Shown: in pieces, positions 42,586 through 51,678 of the stretch
Numbering within the stretch: position 1 is the first letter of the stretch
Layout of the letters: every line of letters begins with the position of its first letter
Source: Xanthobacteraceae bacterium 501b
GTDB lineage: Bacteria > Pseudomonadota > Alphaproteobacteria > Rhizobiales > Xanthobacteraceae
DNA: 64,000 bases
NCBI GenBank assembly: GCA_000378025.1
Contig: KB899087.1
Coordinates: forward strand, 248,001-312,000
Reading direction: 5' to 3'
Notes under the pieces: generated by a model
The model's input: only the letters and a program-made list of their open reading frames with translations
Database searches by the model: none
What the model was told of the DNA's origin: nothing
Position numbers and translations under genes: made by a program

Positions 42586-43749
42586 CTACATCGACTTGAA
42601 TTCGGACCAGACGTCGTTCCACTGCTCGATGGTCTGCTTCACCGGCGTTTTGCGGATGTAGATCTTGCCGTCCTTGTACTCGTCCATGACATTGCGGGCG
42701 TCGAAGGTGTGGCGCAGCGCCTTGGCCTCGGCCTGGTGATCCTTGTTCAGCAGCTCCCAGCCCTTCTTGTTGGGGATCGAGGCCCAGTAGGCCGGCATGA
42801 TCGAGGAGCGCACCTGGCCTTCCGGCGAGGACATGTACTGGATGAAGGCCTTGGCGAGGTCCTTCTTGGTGGAGGAGGAGACGATGGACATCGACTCGGT
42901 CCACTGGATGCCGCCCTCGTCCGGCACGGTGGCCGAAACCGGCACGCCGCTCTTCTGCAGCAGCAGCACGACCCAGTCGCCGACGCCGGGAATGGCGGCG
43001 GCGGTGCCGTTGGTCAGCATGGAGAACTGGTCGGCCATGGAGTAGAAGCCGGCGGTCTGCGGCTTGAGCGAGAACAGCGTTTCCTTCAGCTTGCCGAAGG
43101 CGGCGTCGGAAATGTCGAAGGGCGGCTTGTTGCCGTCATAGAGGCTGAGGCAGCCCATGGTGGGCAGGTACCAGTCGAAGAAGCCGAGCTTGCCCTTGAT
43201 CTTGGGGTCCCACAGCGCCTTGTAGGACTTCACGTCGGCATCCGAGAGCACGTCGGTGCGGTAGGCGATGCCGAGATAGCCGAAACGGATCAGCACCGAA
43301 TAGAGATCGTCGCCGACCCAGTGCGGCTCGAACTTCTGGAACTCCGGCCAGTAATCGGCGAGCGGGTAATCGGCCGGGTTCATCTTGTCGATGAAACCGC
43401 CTTCCTTCAGCATGTGGATATATTCGGCATCCGCCAGCACCACGTCGAAGGAACCGGGAGGCGACTGGTTCATCAGCGCCAGCATGGGCTCGCCGCCGAC
43501 ATATTCCTTGGCGACCACCTTCACGCCGTACTTGTCCTCGAACGGCTTGACCACGGCCGGATCGGCATGGCCGGGCCAGGAGAGCAGGTTCAGCACCTTG
43601 TCCTGGGCATAGGCCGGCTCGGGGGCGGTGGCGGTCACGCCAAGCGCGGCGGCGCCGGCGAGCAGGCTGGCGCCCTGGAGCAGCCGGCGGCGGTTCGTCG
43701 GGTGCAGCAGCGCCCGGAAATCGGTGATCGGGCCGTCGAACTCGTTCAT
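42586..43749 (-). CDS. Polyamine-type ABC transporter substrate-binding protein
   Basis: A 387-residue PotD-like protein with a Tat-type signal ('NRRRLLQGASLLAGAAALGV', cleavage after AYAQ). The mature part begins 'DKVLNLLSWPGHADPAVVKPFEDKYGVKVVAKEY', characteristic of the spermidine/putrescine-binding group. It is encoded 43 bases after the deaminase gene. With a deaminase, an amidohydrolase and a creatininase-family enzyme around it, its ligand is probably a nitrogen-rich small molecule. Confidence 0.87.
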   Translation of the reverse strand: MNEFDGPITDFRALLHPTNRRRLLQGASLLAGAAALGVTATAPEPAYAQDKVLNLLSWPGHADPAVVKPFEDKYGVKVVAKEYVGGEPMLALMNQSPPGSFDVVLADAEYIHMLKEGGFIDKMNPADYPLADYWPEFQKFEPHWVGDDLYSVLIRFGYLGIAYRTDVLSDADVKSYKALWDPKIKGKLGFFDWYLPTMGCLSLYDGNKPPFDISDAAFGKLKETLFSLKPQTAGFYSMADQFSMLTNGTAAAIPGVGDWVVLLLQKSGVPVSATVPDEGGIQWTESMSIVSSSTKKDLAKAFIQYMSSPEGQVRSSIMPAYWASIPNKKGWELLNKDHQAEAKALRHTFDARNVMDEYKDGKIYIRKTPVKQTIEQWNDVWSEFKSM

Positions 43750-43792
43750 GTCGTCGTCTCCATCGGGAAGGTCGTTTTGATCGGGCCGGCAC

Positions 43793-44269
43793 TCACTGAA
43801 ACGGGCTGAAGCCGGGTGAGGCTGCCCATTCGTCGAGGACGTCGCGGGCCTCGGCGGGAAGGAGTCGTTCGGCGGGGAGAGTGCGCGCGTGAAGCTCGCT
43901 GCGGACCATGGTGGTCAGCGGTTCCAGCTTGAAGCCGATATCGGCGCAGTCCTTCAGCGTGTTGGCGTAATAGAGCCGGCTGATCCGCGCCCAGAACATC
44001 GAGGCGACGCACATCTCGCAGGGCTCGCAGGTCGTGTAGAGATCGCAGCCGCTGAGGTCCCAGCTCTTGAGGTTCCGCCCGGCATCGCGGATCGCCTCGA
44101 CCTCGCCATGCGAGGTGGCGTCGTGGTTGTTGACGACGTTGTTCACGCCCTCGCCGACGATCACTCCATCCTTGACGATGACGCAGCCAAACGGTGCCGC
44201 CCCGTCCGCCCGCATCTTGTCGCGGCTGATCTCGATGGCACGGCGCATGAAGGTCTCGTGAGTGCTCAT
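43793..44269 (-). CDS. Nucleoside/nucleobase deaminase (cytidine deaminase fold)
   Basis: A 158-residue zinc deaminase. Zinc and catalytic motifs are H54-G-E56 ('SHGEVEAI') and P-C84-E-M-C87 ('TCEPCEMC'). Its size and the 'APFGCVIVKDGVIVGEGVN' start fit guanine deaminase-like or TadA-like members. The ATG ending at 44269 follows GAGGAAC. It is the first gene of the minus-strand importer/hydrolase operon. Confidence 0.87.
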   Translation of the reverse strand: MSTHETFMRRAIEISRDKMRADGAAPFGCVIVKDGVIVGEGVNNVVNNHDATSHGEVEAIRDAGRNLKSWDLSGCDLYTTCEPCEMCVASMFWARISRLYYANTLKDCADIGFKLEPLTTMVRSELHARTLPAERLLPAEARDVLDEWAASPGFSPFQ

Positions 44270-44821
44270 GACGTGTTCCTCATGATGTGGCTCGCGGAGC
44301 GGGAAGGGCGGCGGAGGTGGGGAGCGACGAGGTTGACGGAAACGGCATTGGACCGGCCAGAGTTCGGCCGCAGCTCTGGCGCCTGACCAGCAGGCCGTCG
44401 CCGCGATTCCGGCCGTCACCGCCGCGACCACGACGTCCGGCGCGCGCCTCGCGATGGCCATCCGGTCGAAAGGCCAAGCGCTGCCGCCACCGCCAGCCAC
44501 TGGCAGCGCAGAATTCGTGCTGAAGGCATGCCGTATCTCCCGACGCCACGGGTCGCGGGGGGAGCTTCCCGTGGCTCGACGAGAGGAGAGGCTAGAGATA
44601 AGCGGCGGCGTTCGACAAAGATGATTTTCCAATCACCAATATAGGCTAAGCCTATTGCATCCATTTATAGGCAATCGCAATGGCTGATTGAGCGATATAA
44701 CTATCGGGATTTATTGAATTATCAAGAATATGATGCCTATAGATTATGCAAATGATCGTTTGTTCATCAGTTTGACATTTGGGTGATGGCACGCAGAGTT
44801 CAGGCGTGTGAAAGGTGGTTC
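44270..44821. promoter_or_regulatory. Divergent control region with LysR-type box
   Basis: About 550 bases. The left part (to about 44590) is GC-rich with overlapping but unconvincing frames. The right part (44600-44820) is strikingly AT-rich for this genome and probably holds the promoters of both flanking transcripts. At 44641-44655 the palindrome ATAGGC-TAA-GCCTAT fits the T-N11-A LysR pattern. Confidence 0.55.
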
Positions 44822-45784
44822 ATGGATCTTCGCCAGCTGAAATACTTCGTGCAGATCACGGAAAGCGGCAATTTCTCCCGCGCCGCCGAGATGTTGCGGA
44901 TCGCCCAGCCCTCACTGAGCCAGCAGGTGAAGAACCTAGAAGAGGAACTGGGCGTCGAACTTTTCCTGCGCCACGCGCGCGGCGTGACCCCGACCGAGAT
45001 GGGCCAGCAGCTCTACGACCATGCCCGCCGCATCCTGGAGGAGGTCGAGCGCGTCAGGGATGTGGTGCGCTCGCAATCGGTCTATCCCTCGGGCCGCGTC
45101 GCGGTTGGGTTGCCGACCTCGGCCTGTCGCGGCCTGTCCATCCCCTTGATCACCACCATGGCCGAGCGCCAGCCCAGGATCACCTTGCGCGTGGTGGAGG
45201 CGATGACCGGCTATCTCGACGAGTTCCTGCAGATGGGCCGGCTCGATGTCGCCCTGCTCTATGACCGCCGGGCCTTCGAGAACGTCGCCTGGACCGAGAT
45301 GATGGTCGAGGAATTGATGCTTTTCGTGCCGCCGGGCCATGCGCTCGCCGCCGGCGACGGGGTGACGCTTCGCGCCGTGTTCGAGCACCCCATCGTCCTG
45401 CCGGGTGCGCCCAATGTGTTGCGCACCGTGATCGAGCAGTTCGCCGCCCGCCACGACATCAAGGCGGTGGCGATGGATTGCGACAGCCTGCCGGCGATCG
45501 CCCAGCTGGTGCAGCAGGGCCGGGCGCTGGCGGTCATGCCGCATTTCGCCTTCGTCGACGAGATGCGGCGTGGCGAGATGGTCGCCGTTCCCATCCTTGA
45601 CCCGACGCCCTCCTGGCGCCTGTCGGTGGTGGTATCGCCGCGCACCATGAATCCACGCGGCAGCGACGCGGTGGCGAAGGTGATGGCCGACGTCATCGCC
45701 GGCATGGTCGAGACCGGGGCCTGGCGGGCCCGGCTGCGCGCGGACAAAGGCCGGGGCGAGGCCATGCGGGCCGGGCCGCGATGA
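44822..45784 (+). CDS. LysR-type regulator (Nac/CynR-like)
   Basis: A 320-residue regulator. wHTH: 'LRQLKYFVQITESGNFSRAAEMLRIAQPSLSQQVKNLEEELGVELFLRHARGVTPTEMG'. The effector domain begins near residue 90 ('GRVAVGLPTSACRGLSIPLITTMAERQP'), as in Nac-like nitrogen regulators. The ATG at 44822 gives the usual 'MDLRQLKYF' start. Divergent from the deaminase/importer operon, so it is the likely regulator of that module. Confidence 0.9.
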   Translation: MDLRQLKYFVQITESGNFSRAAEMLRIAQPSLSQQVKNLEEELGVELFLRHARGVTPTEMGQQLYDHARRILEEVERVRDVVRSQSVYPSGRVAVGLPTSACRGLSIPLITTMAERQPRITLRVVEAMTGYLDEFLQMGRLDVALLYDRRAFENVAWTEMMVEELMLFVPPGHALAAGDGVTLRAVFEHPIVLPGAPNVLRTVIEQFAARHDIKAVAMDCDSLPAIAQLVQQGRALAVMPHFAFVDEMRRGEMVAVPILDPTPSWRLSVVVSPRTMNPRGSDAVAKVMADVIAGMVETGAWRARLRADKGRGEAMRAGPR

Positions 45785-45797
45785 GCCACCCAACCCG

Positions 45798-46733
45798 TCA
45801 GTCGATGTCGGGCTCGTCCGCCGTCGCCCCGGGCGGCGCATCCATGCGGGACAATTGTTCCCAGACCGTGGCCTCGACGGGCGTGGCCTGGTTGGCCAGT
45901 CGCACCGCCGTGACGTCGAGATCGCAATAGGGCAGGCCGGCCGAGAGATCGGCAAGATCACCCGCCTCTATCCGCGCGCGGGCAAGCGTCGCGGGCACCC
46001 AGGCGACGCCGATGCCGTTCGCCGCGAGTTCCAGCGCTGCGAGGGTCAGCTCGGTTTCCACCTTGGGCACCATATGGCTCGCGCCGTGGATGGCGGGCAG
46101 CACGATCTGGTCCATCACCTCGCCGAGGAAGACTTCCGGGGGATAGGCGATGAAGGGCACTTCGCCCTGCGCGAACTGCGCGTTGAGCCGCGCGCCATGG
46201 GCGCGGGCGAAGACCGGGATCAGCCGGTCGCGCCCGATGATCGTCGTCTCGATGTAGTTGGCCGCGATGGGGTGTTCCTCGCCGATGCGCCGATACACCA
46301 CGGCTATATCGGCCTGCCGCGACAGCAGGAAGGCGAAGCACTCATCGAGGTTCGCCGATTTCAGCTTCAGGAAGATATCGGCATTCTCCGACTGGATCGT
46401 GTCGATGAAGCGCGGCGCCCATGAGGCGGTCAGGGCATGCTGGCTGGCGAGAACCAGGCGGTTGCCGGCGGTGCGGTCGCCCCGGCGCAGATCATCGGTG
46501 AGCTGGCGCAGGGTGCGGGCGAGCCGGGCGATCTGGTCGCGCTGTTCGGCGGTGGTCGGGCGCAGCTGAACCGGCTTGCGCGAGCGGTCGAACAGCGCCA
46601 CCCCGACATGGTCCTCGATGTGCTGCACCCGGCGCGAGAAGGCCGATTGCGTCAGCCGCCGCCGCTCGGCCGCCTCGCTGAAGGAGCCTGTCTCCGCAAC
46701 CGCGAGAATATCCTCCAGCCACTCCAGCCGCAT
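45798..46733 (-). CDS. LysR-type regulator of the sulfonate operon
   Basis: A 311-residue regulator. wHTH: 'LEWLEDILAVAETGSFSEAAERRRLTQSAFSRRVQHIEDHVGVALFDRSRKPVQL'. The ATG ending at 46733 has AGGAG at a good distance; an ATG two codons earlier lies too close to that site. It is divergent from the sulfo-lyase gene, with a T-N11-A box between them. It is convergent with the other LysR gene. Confidence 0.88.
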   Translation of the reverse strand: MRLEWLEDILAVAETGSFSEAAERRRLTQSAFSRRVQHIEDHVGVALFDRSRKPVQLRPTTAEQRDQIARLARTLRQLTDDLRRGDRTAGNRLVLASQHALTASWAPRFIDTIQSENADIFLKLKSANLDECFAFLLSRQADIAVVYRRIGEEHPIAANYIETTIIGRDRLIPVFARAHGARLNAQFAQGEVPFIAYPPEVFLGEVMDQIVLPAIHGASHMVPKVETELTLAALELAANGIGVAWVPATLARARIEAGDLADLSAGLPYCDLDVTAVRLANQATPVEATVWEQLSRMDAPPGATADEPDID

Positions 46734-46747
46734 CAGCATCTCCTAAT

Positions 46748-46762
46748 ATGCATGACTTGCAT
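46748..46762. promoter_or_regulatory. LysR-type box between the regulator and the sulfonate operon
   Basis: ATGCA-TGACT-TGCAT, a perfect 5-5-5 palindrome with T46749 and A46761 in the T-N11-A arrangement. It lies 15 bases from the regulator start and 78 from the sulfo-lyase start, the usual place for autoregulation and divergent activation. Confidence 0.6.
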
Positions 46763-46839
46763 CTTATGTGAATAATTTCGCATTTGAAGTGCCGAAGATG
46801 ATCTGCAAACATCGAAATACGCAAGTTGAGGATTGTTTC

Positions 46840-47862
46840 ATGCACTTCGCCCGCTTCCCCCGCATTCGCCTCGCGCATCTTCCCACGCCGCTGGAGCGGC
46901 TCGATCGTCTGAGCCGCGAACTGGGAGGTCCGGAGATCTGGATCAAGCGGGACGACTGCACCGGGCTTTCCACCGGCGGCAACAAGACCCGCAAGCTCGA
47001 ATTCCTGATGGCCGAGGCCGTGGCACAGGGTGCCGATGTGGTGATGACGCAGGGCGCCACCCAGTCCAACCATGCCCGCCAAACCGCCGCCTTCGCCGCC
47101 CGGCTCGGCCTCGCCTGCCACTTGCTGCTGGAAGACCGGACAGGCTCTAATGATCGCAACTACAAGACCAACGGCAATGTGCTGCTCGACCATCTGCACG
47201 GCGCGACGACCGAGACGCGGGCCGGCGGGCTCGACATGAACGCCGAGATGGAAAAGGTCGCCGATCGCCTGCGGGGCGAGGGGCGCAAGGTCTATACGAT
47301 CCCCGGCGGCGGCTCGAACCCCACAGGTGCGCTCGGTTATGCCAATTGCGCGCTGGAACTGATCAATCAGGCCAATGATATCGGTCTCGCCATCGACCAT
47401 ATCGTCACCGCCACCGGAAGCGCCGGTACGCAGGCGGGGCTGATCGTAGGCCTCAAGGCCATCAACGCCCAGGTGCCGCTGCTCGGCATCGGCGTGCGTG
47501 CACCCAAGCAGAAGCAGGAGGAGAACGTCTTCGCCCTTGCCGAGCGCACCGCCGAGAAGTTGGGCTGCCCCGGCGTGGTGCAGCGCGAGGATGTGGTGGC
47601 CGACAGCAATTATGTCGGCCGCGGCTATGGCATTCCCGGCGCCGACACGCTGGAGGCCATCCGCCTGTTCGCCGAACTGGAAGGAATCCTCCTCGATCCG
47701 GTCTATTCCGGCAAAGGCGCGGCCGGCCTTATCGACTATGTCCGCAAGGGCATTTTCAAAAAGGGCGAACGCATCGTCTTCCTGCACACTGGCGGCTCGG
47801 CGGCGCTATTCGGCTATGACGCCTATTTCGCCGACGAACAGCCCGCGCACGCCACGGCCTGA
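46840..47862 (+). CDS. cuyA: L-cysteate sulfo-lyase / D-cysteine desulfhydrase family
   Basis: A 340-residue fold-type II PLP enzyme. The PLP lysine is K49 in '[12 protein letters not shown]', with '[22 protein letters not shown]' and the Gly-rich '[13 protein letters not shown]' phosphate loop. Family members are D-cysteine desulfhydrase, ACC deaminase and CuyA, which splits L-cysteate into pyruvate, ammonia and sulfite. The TauABC-like importer and HpsN-like dehydrogenase downstream favour CuyA. The ATG at 46840 fits the family start ('MHFARFPRI'). If it is a desulfhydrase the product would be sulfide. Confidence 0.75.
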   Translation: MHFARFPRIRLAHLPTPLERLDRLSRELGGPEIWIKRDDCTGLSTGGNKTRKLEFLMAEAVAQGADVVMTQGATQSNHARQTAAFAARLGLACHLLLEDRTGSNDRNYKTNGNVLLDHLHGATTETRAGGLDMNAEMEKVADRLRGEGRKVYTIPGGGSNPTGALGYANCALELINQANDIGLAIDHIVTATGSAGTQAGLIVGLKAINAQVPLLGIGVRAPKQKQEENVFALAERTAEKLGCPGVVQREDVVADSNYVGRGYGIPGADTLEAIRLFAELEGILLDPVYSGKGAAGLIDYVRKGIFKKGERIVFLHTGGSAALFGYDAYFADEQPAHATA

Positions 47863-47865
47863 CCC

Positions 47866-49074
47866 ATGCGACCGCCCCGCTTCACCGGCAGTTTCACCCA
47901 GCAGCTGCCACTCCCCGAGGACGCCATCGCCGCCGCCGAGGCGGTGATGCGCTCCGGCCGGCTGCATCGCTACAATGTCGCGCCCGGCGAAGTGTCGGAA
48001 GCGGCCCGGCTGGAGGAGGAATTCGCCCGCTGGCAGGGCGCGCGCTATTGCCTCGCTCTGGCCTCCGGCGGGCAGGCGATGCAGATCGCGCTGCGCGCGG
48101 CGGGCGTGATGCCGGGCGAGCGCGTGCTTACCAATGCCTTCACCCTCGCTCCCGTGCCCGGCGCGATCGCGGCGGTTGGCGCGGTGCCCGTGCTGGTGGA
48201 GACGACAGACGATCTCGTCATCGATCTCGACGATCTCAGCTCCAAGGCCACGGCCTCGGGCGCGACTGTGCTGCTGCTGTCGCATATGCGCGGCCATATC
48301 TGCGACATGGACAAGCTAACTGCCCTGGCGATCGCGCACCGCCTGCGCGTCATCGAGGATTGCGCCCATACGATGGGCGCGCGCTGGAACGGGCGGAGAT
48401 CGGGTGCCTTCGGCCTCGCCGCCTGCTTCAGCACCCAGACCTATAAACACCTGAATTCCGGCGAGGGCGGGCTGCTGACCTCCGACGATGCCGATCTGAT
48501 GGCGAGGGCGGTGCTGCTGTCGGGCTCCTACATGCTCTATGAGCGGCACGGCGCCGCGCCCTCGGCCGAGGCGTTCGCGCAGGTGCGGCTCGACACGCCC
48601 AACATGTCGGCGCGCATGGACAATCTGCGCGCGGCGCTGCTACGCCCGCAGCTGGCGCGCATCGAAGACAGCCTTGCCGGCTGGAACGCGCGCCATGACC
48701 ATCTCGCGTCGCTGCTTGCCGCGCATCCGGCGGTGCAGATGCCGGCCCGCCCGCCGCAGGAAAGCTATGTCGGCTCCTCCATCCAGTTCCGGGTGCCGGC
48801 GCTGTCCGCCGGAGGCTGTACGGCCCTTCTCGCGGCGGCGGCGGGGCGCGGCGTCGAGCTGAAATGGTTCGGCGCGGCCGAGCCGGTCGGCTTCACCTCG
48901 GCGCATACTTCGTGGCGCTACATCGCCCGGCACGAGCTGCCGCAGACCGAGCGCGTGCTGGCCACGCTGTTCGACATGCGGATCCCGCTCACCTTCTTGC
49001 TGGAGGATTGCGATCTCATCGCCACCCATATTCTCGGTGCGCTGGATGAGACGCTGGCGGAGGGCACACGCTGA
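47866..49074 (+). CDS. DegT/DnrJ/EryC1/StrS-type aminotransferase
   Basis: A 402-residue PLP enzyme. Probable PLP lysine K194 is in 'FSTQTYKHLNSGEGG', with 'VIEDCAHTMGARW' (Asp-Cys-Ala-His) before it. The family normally aminates keto-sugars, but catabolic members exist. It starts three bases after cuyA and overlaps the racemase gene by one base (TGATG), so it is part of the sulfonate operon. Its role there is unknown; a sulfonated oxo or amino acid is a possible substrate. Confidence 0.78.
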   Translation: MRPPRFTGSFTQQLPLPEDAIAAAEAVMRSGRLHRYNVAPGEVSEAARLEEEFARWQGARYCLALASGGQAMQIALRAAGVMPGERVLTNAFTLAPVPGAIAAVGAVPVLVETTDDLVIDLDDLSSKATASGATVLLLSHMRGHICDMDKLTALAIAHRLRVIEDCAHTMGARWNGRRSGAFGLAACFSTQTYKHLNSGEGGLLTSDDADLMARAVLLSGSYMLYERHGAAPSAEAFAQVRLDTPNMSARMDNLRAALLRPQLARIEDSLAGWNARHDHLASLLAAHPAVQMPARPPQESYVGSSIQFRVPALSAGGCTALLAAAAGRGVELKWFGAAEPVGFTSAHTSWRYIARHELPQTERVLATLFDMRIPLTFLLEDCDLIATHILGALDETLAEGTR

Positions 49075-49772
49075 TGCCGCGCCGGGTCGGCATACTGGGC
49101 GGCATGGGGCCGCAGGCGACGGTCCTGCTTATGAGCCGGGTCATCGCCGCCGTACCGGCAGCGGATGACCGCGACCATGTCCCGCTGATCGTCGACCAGA
49201 ACCCGCAAGTACCCTCGCGCATCGCCCGGCTGATCGAGGGCACCGGCGAGGATCCCGCGCCGGTGCTGGTCGCCATGGCGCGGCGGCTGGAAGCGGCGGG
49301 CGTCGAGGCGCTGGCCATGCCCTGCAACACGGCGCACCATTTCGCCCCGGCGATCACGGCGGCGGTGGGCATTCCCCTCCTCGACATGGTGGCACTTTCG
49401 GTCGCCCATGCCGCGCGCCTCACCGGCACCGGCGGGCGCGTCGGCGTGATCGCCTCCCCCGCGCTGCGCCGCATCGGCCTGTTCGACGGCAGCATGGCGC
49501 AGGCAGGGCTGACGGCGGTCTACCCCGACGACGAGGCGGCGCTGCTCGGCGCCATCCGTCGCATCAAGGCCGGGGGCGTCGATGCCGGTTCCCGCGACAT
49601 CTTCCGGCGCGCTTCGGCGCAGCTGCTGGCGGCGGGCGTCGCCACGCAGATGATCGCCTGCACCGAGTTCTCGCTCCTGGCCGACAGTGCTGAAGAGGGC
49701 GCAAAAGCCTTCGACACGCTGGATGTGCTGGTGGGCGCCATCGTTGATTTCTCGCTCGCGCGGGACGCTTGA
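49074..49772 (+). CDS. Asp/Glu racemase family protein
   Basis: A 232-residue cofactor-independent racemase. The two catalytic cysteines are C84 ('MPCNTAHH') and C196 ('IACTEFSLL'), and the N-terminus 'VGILGGMGPQAT' is typical. Aspartate and cysteate are close structural analogues, so interconversion of D- and L-cysteate to feed the sulfo-lyase is a reasonable inference. It is translationally coupled to the DegT gene. Confidence 0.82.
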   Translation: MPRRVGILGGMGPQATVLLMSRVIAAVPAADDRDHVPLIVDQNPQVPSRIARLIEGTGEDPAPVLVAMARRLEAAGVEALAMPCNTAHHFAPAITAAVGIPLLDMVALSVAHAARLTGTGGRVGVIASPALRRIGLFDGSMAQAGLTAVYPDDEAALLGAIRRIKAGGVDAGSRDIFRRASAQLLAAGVATQMIACTEFSLLADSAEEGAKAFDTLDVLVGAIVDFSLARDA

Positions 49773-49832
49773 ATTCACGGGCCCACAGAAGGCCCGGCCA
49801 CCACGACCGACCTGACAGAGGAGTTAAGTGAC

Positions 49833-50825
49833 ATGAGCAAGACCATGCGGGGCCTGATGGCGGGCACCGTCGCCCTCATTCTTTCCGCCGGCTCCGCCTT
49901 TGCGGAGAAGATCGTCATCGGCCATTTCGGCAATCCGACGCCGATGCAGGTGGCCCGCGCCGAGGGCCTGTTCGAGAAGGCCACGGGCTGGGAGATCGAA
50001 TGGCGCAAATTCGCGTCCGGCGCCGAAATCATCGCCGCCATGGCCTCCGGCGACGTGAAGGTGTCGGAACTCGGCTCCTCGCCGATGACCATCGCCATGA
50101 GCCAGGGCGTGGACATCCAGATGTTCATGCTCGCCATCGTCATCGGCCAGGCCGAGAGCCTGATCGCTCGCGACGGCTCGGGCATCACCAGCGTCGCCGA
50201 CCTGAAGGGCAAGCGCGTCGCCGTGCCGATCGGCTCCACCGCCCACTTCTCGCTGATGGGCGCGCTGCAGCATGAGAAGGTGCCGGTGAGCGAGGTCACG
50301 ATTATGGGCATGCCGCCAGACCAGATCGCCGCCGCCTGGGAGCAGGGCGCCATCGACGCCGCCTTTATCTGGGAGCCGGCACAGAGCCGGATCATCAAGA
50401 CCGGCAAGCGCATTCTCGGCGCCGACACCACCGCCAGCTGGGGTTTCCCGACCTTCGATGGCTGGGTGGTCGACAAGGAGTTCGCCGCCAAGAACCTCAA
50501 GCAGATGGCCGCCTTCGCCAAGGTGGCCGACGAGGCCAACGCCGCCTATCTCGCCAACCCGGCCGCCTGGACCGCGACCAGCCCGCAGGTGCTCACCATC
50601 GCCAAGATGACCGGCGCCTCGCCCGAGGAAATCCCGGACTCGATGAAGGGCTACACCTTCGTGCCACTGGTTGAGCAGCTCAGCGACAAATGGCTCGGCA
50701 GCGCCCCGGCGACGCTCAAGTCCACCGCCGAGTTCCTCAAGAGCGCCGGCCGCATCGAGAAGGTGGCGAAGAGCTATGCGCCGTTCGTGAACACCGCCAT
50801 CGCCAAGGCCGCCACGGCCAAGTAA
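49833..50825 (+). CDS. Taurine/sulfonate-type ABC transporter binding protein (TauA-like)
   Basis: A 330-residue periplasmic protein. The signal peptide (residues 1-24, '[16 protein letters not shown]') precedes '[61 protein letters not shown]', the TauA signature region. It should bind a sulfonate such as taurine or cysteate. GAGGAG lies upstream of the ATG at 49833. A hairpin follows its stop. Confidence 0.88.
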   Translation: MSKTMRGLMAGTVALILSAGSAFAEKIVIGHFGNPTPMQVARAEGLFEKATGWEIEWRKFASGAEIIAAMASGDVKVSELGSSPMTIAMSQGVDIQMFMLAIVIGQAESLIARDGSGITSVADLKGKRVAVPIGSTAHFSLMGALQHEKVPVSEVTIMGMPPDQIAAAWEQGAIDAAFIWEPAQSRIIKTGKRILGADTTASWGFPTFDGWVVDKEFAAKNLKQMAAFAKVADEANAAYLANPAAWTATSPQVLTIAKMTGASPEEIPDSMKGYTFVPLVEQLSDKWLGSAPATLKSTAEFLKSAGRIEKVAKSYAPFVNTAIAKAATAK

Positions 50826-50839
50826 GGCTCCCCATCTCG

Positions 50840-50874
50840 ACGCCGGGTGGGCGGGCAAGTGGCCTGCCCGGCGT
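50840..50874 (+). other. Hairpin after the TauA-like gene
   Basis: ACGCCGGG (50840-50847) pairs with CCCGGCGT (50867-50874), with a GC-rich inner loop, between the binding-protein stop and the ATPase ribosome site. It resembles the post-binding-protein hairpins at 23581 and 29704. Confidence 0.5.
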
Positions 50875-50889
50875 TCTGGAGGACATGCA

Positions 50890-51678
50890 ATGGTGCTCAT
50901 CGTCGACGACGTGTCCGTCGTCTATCCCGCCGCCAATGGTCGACCGCCGGTCGAGGCGCTGCGCAAGATCGGCCTGACCATGGACCGCAACGATTTCGTT
51001 GTCGCTCTCGGCGCGTCGGGCTGTGGCAAGTCGACCCTTCTCAACCTGCTGGCGGGCTTTCTCTCACCCAGCTCCGGCACCATCCGTCTCGACGGCGCCG
51101 CCGTCACCGGGCCGGGCGCCGACCGTTCGGTGGTGTTCCAGAAGCACGCGCTGATGCCGTGGCTCAATGTGCGCGACAATGTGGCGTTCGGCCTGAAGAT
51201 GCAGGACGTGCCGCTGCGCGAGCGCCTCGCCACGGCGGAAAAATACATCGCGCTACTGGGGCTGGACGGCTTCCAGAACTCGCCGGTCTATCAGCTCTCC
51301 GGCGGCATGCAGCAGCGTGTGGGTATCGCACGGGCGCTCACCTGCGATCCCCGCCTTCTGCTGATGGACGAGCCGCTGGGGGCACTCGACGCGCTCACCC
51401 GCGAGAAGGCGCAGCAGCTGATCCTGCGGGTGTGGAACAGCACCGGCAAGGCGGTGTTCTTCATCACCCATGATGTGGAAGAGGCGCTGTTCATGGGCAC
51501 GCGGCTCATCGTCATGTCGCCGCGCCCGGGGCGCATCGCCCATCGCTTCGAGCTGCCATTCTCCCGGCGCTTCCTCGATGGCGCCTCCGCGCGCGAGGTC
51601 AAGGCTTCTCCGGAATTCATCGCCCTTCGCGAAGAGGTGCTGGGCATCATCTTCGCCGACGAGGAAGCCGCCGCATGA
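50890..51678 (+). CDS. Taurine/sulfonate-type ABC transporter ATPase (TauB-like)
   Basis: A 262-residue ATPase. It has Walker A 'GASGCGKST', signature '[15 protein letters not shown]', Walker B '[15 protein letters not shown]' and H-loop '[13 protein letters not shown]'. The 'GGMQQR' signature is typical of the TauB/SsuB/nitrate group. The ATG at 50890 follows GGAGG; it overlaps the permease gene by four bases. Confidence 0.88.
   Translation: MVLIVDDVSVVYPAANGRPPVEALRKIGLTMDRNDFVVALGASGCGKSTLLNLLAGFLSPSSGTIRLDGAAVTGPGADRSVVFQKHALMPWLNVRDNVAFGLKMQDVPLRERLATAEKYIALLGLDGFQNSPVYQLSGGMQQRVGIARALTCDPRLLLMDEPLGALDALTREKAQQLILRVWNSTGKAVFFITHDVEEALFMGTRLIVMSPRPGRIAHRFELPFSRRFLDGASAREVKASPEFIALREEVLGIIFADEEAAA

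Noticed and set aside
44270-44664. Several overlapping minus-strand frames upstream of the deaminase
   Set aside because: None has a ribosome site or family likeness; the frames overlap and have Arg/Ala/Gly bias typical of GC-rich noncoding DNA.
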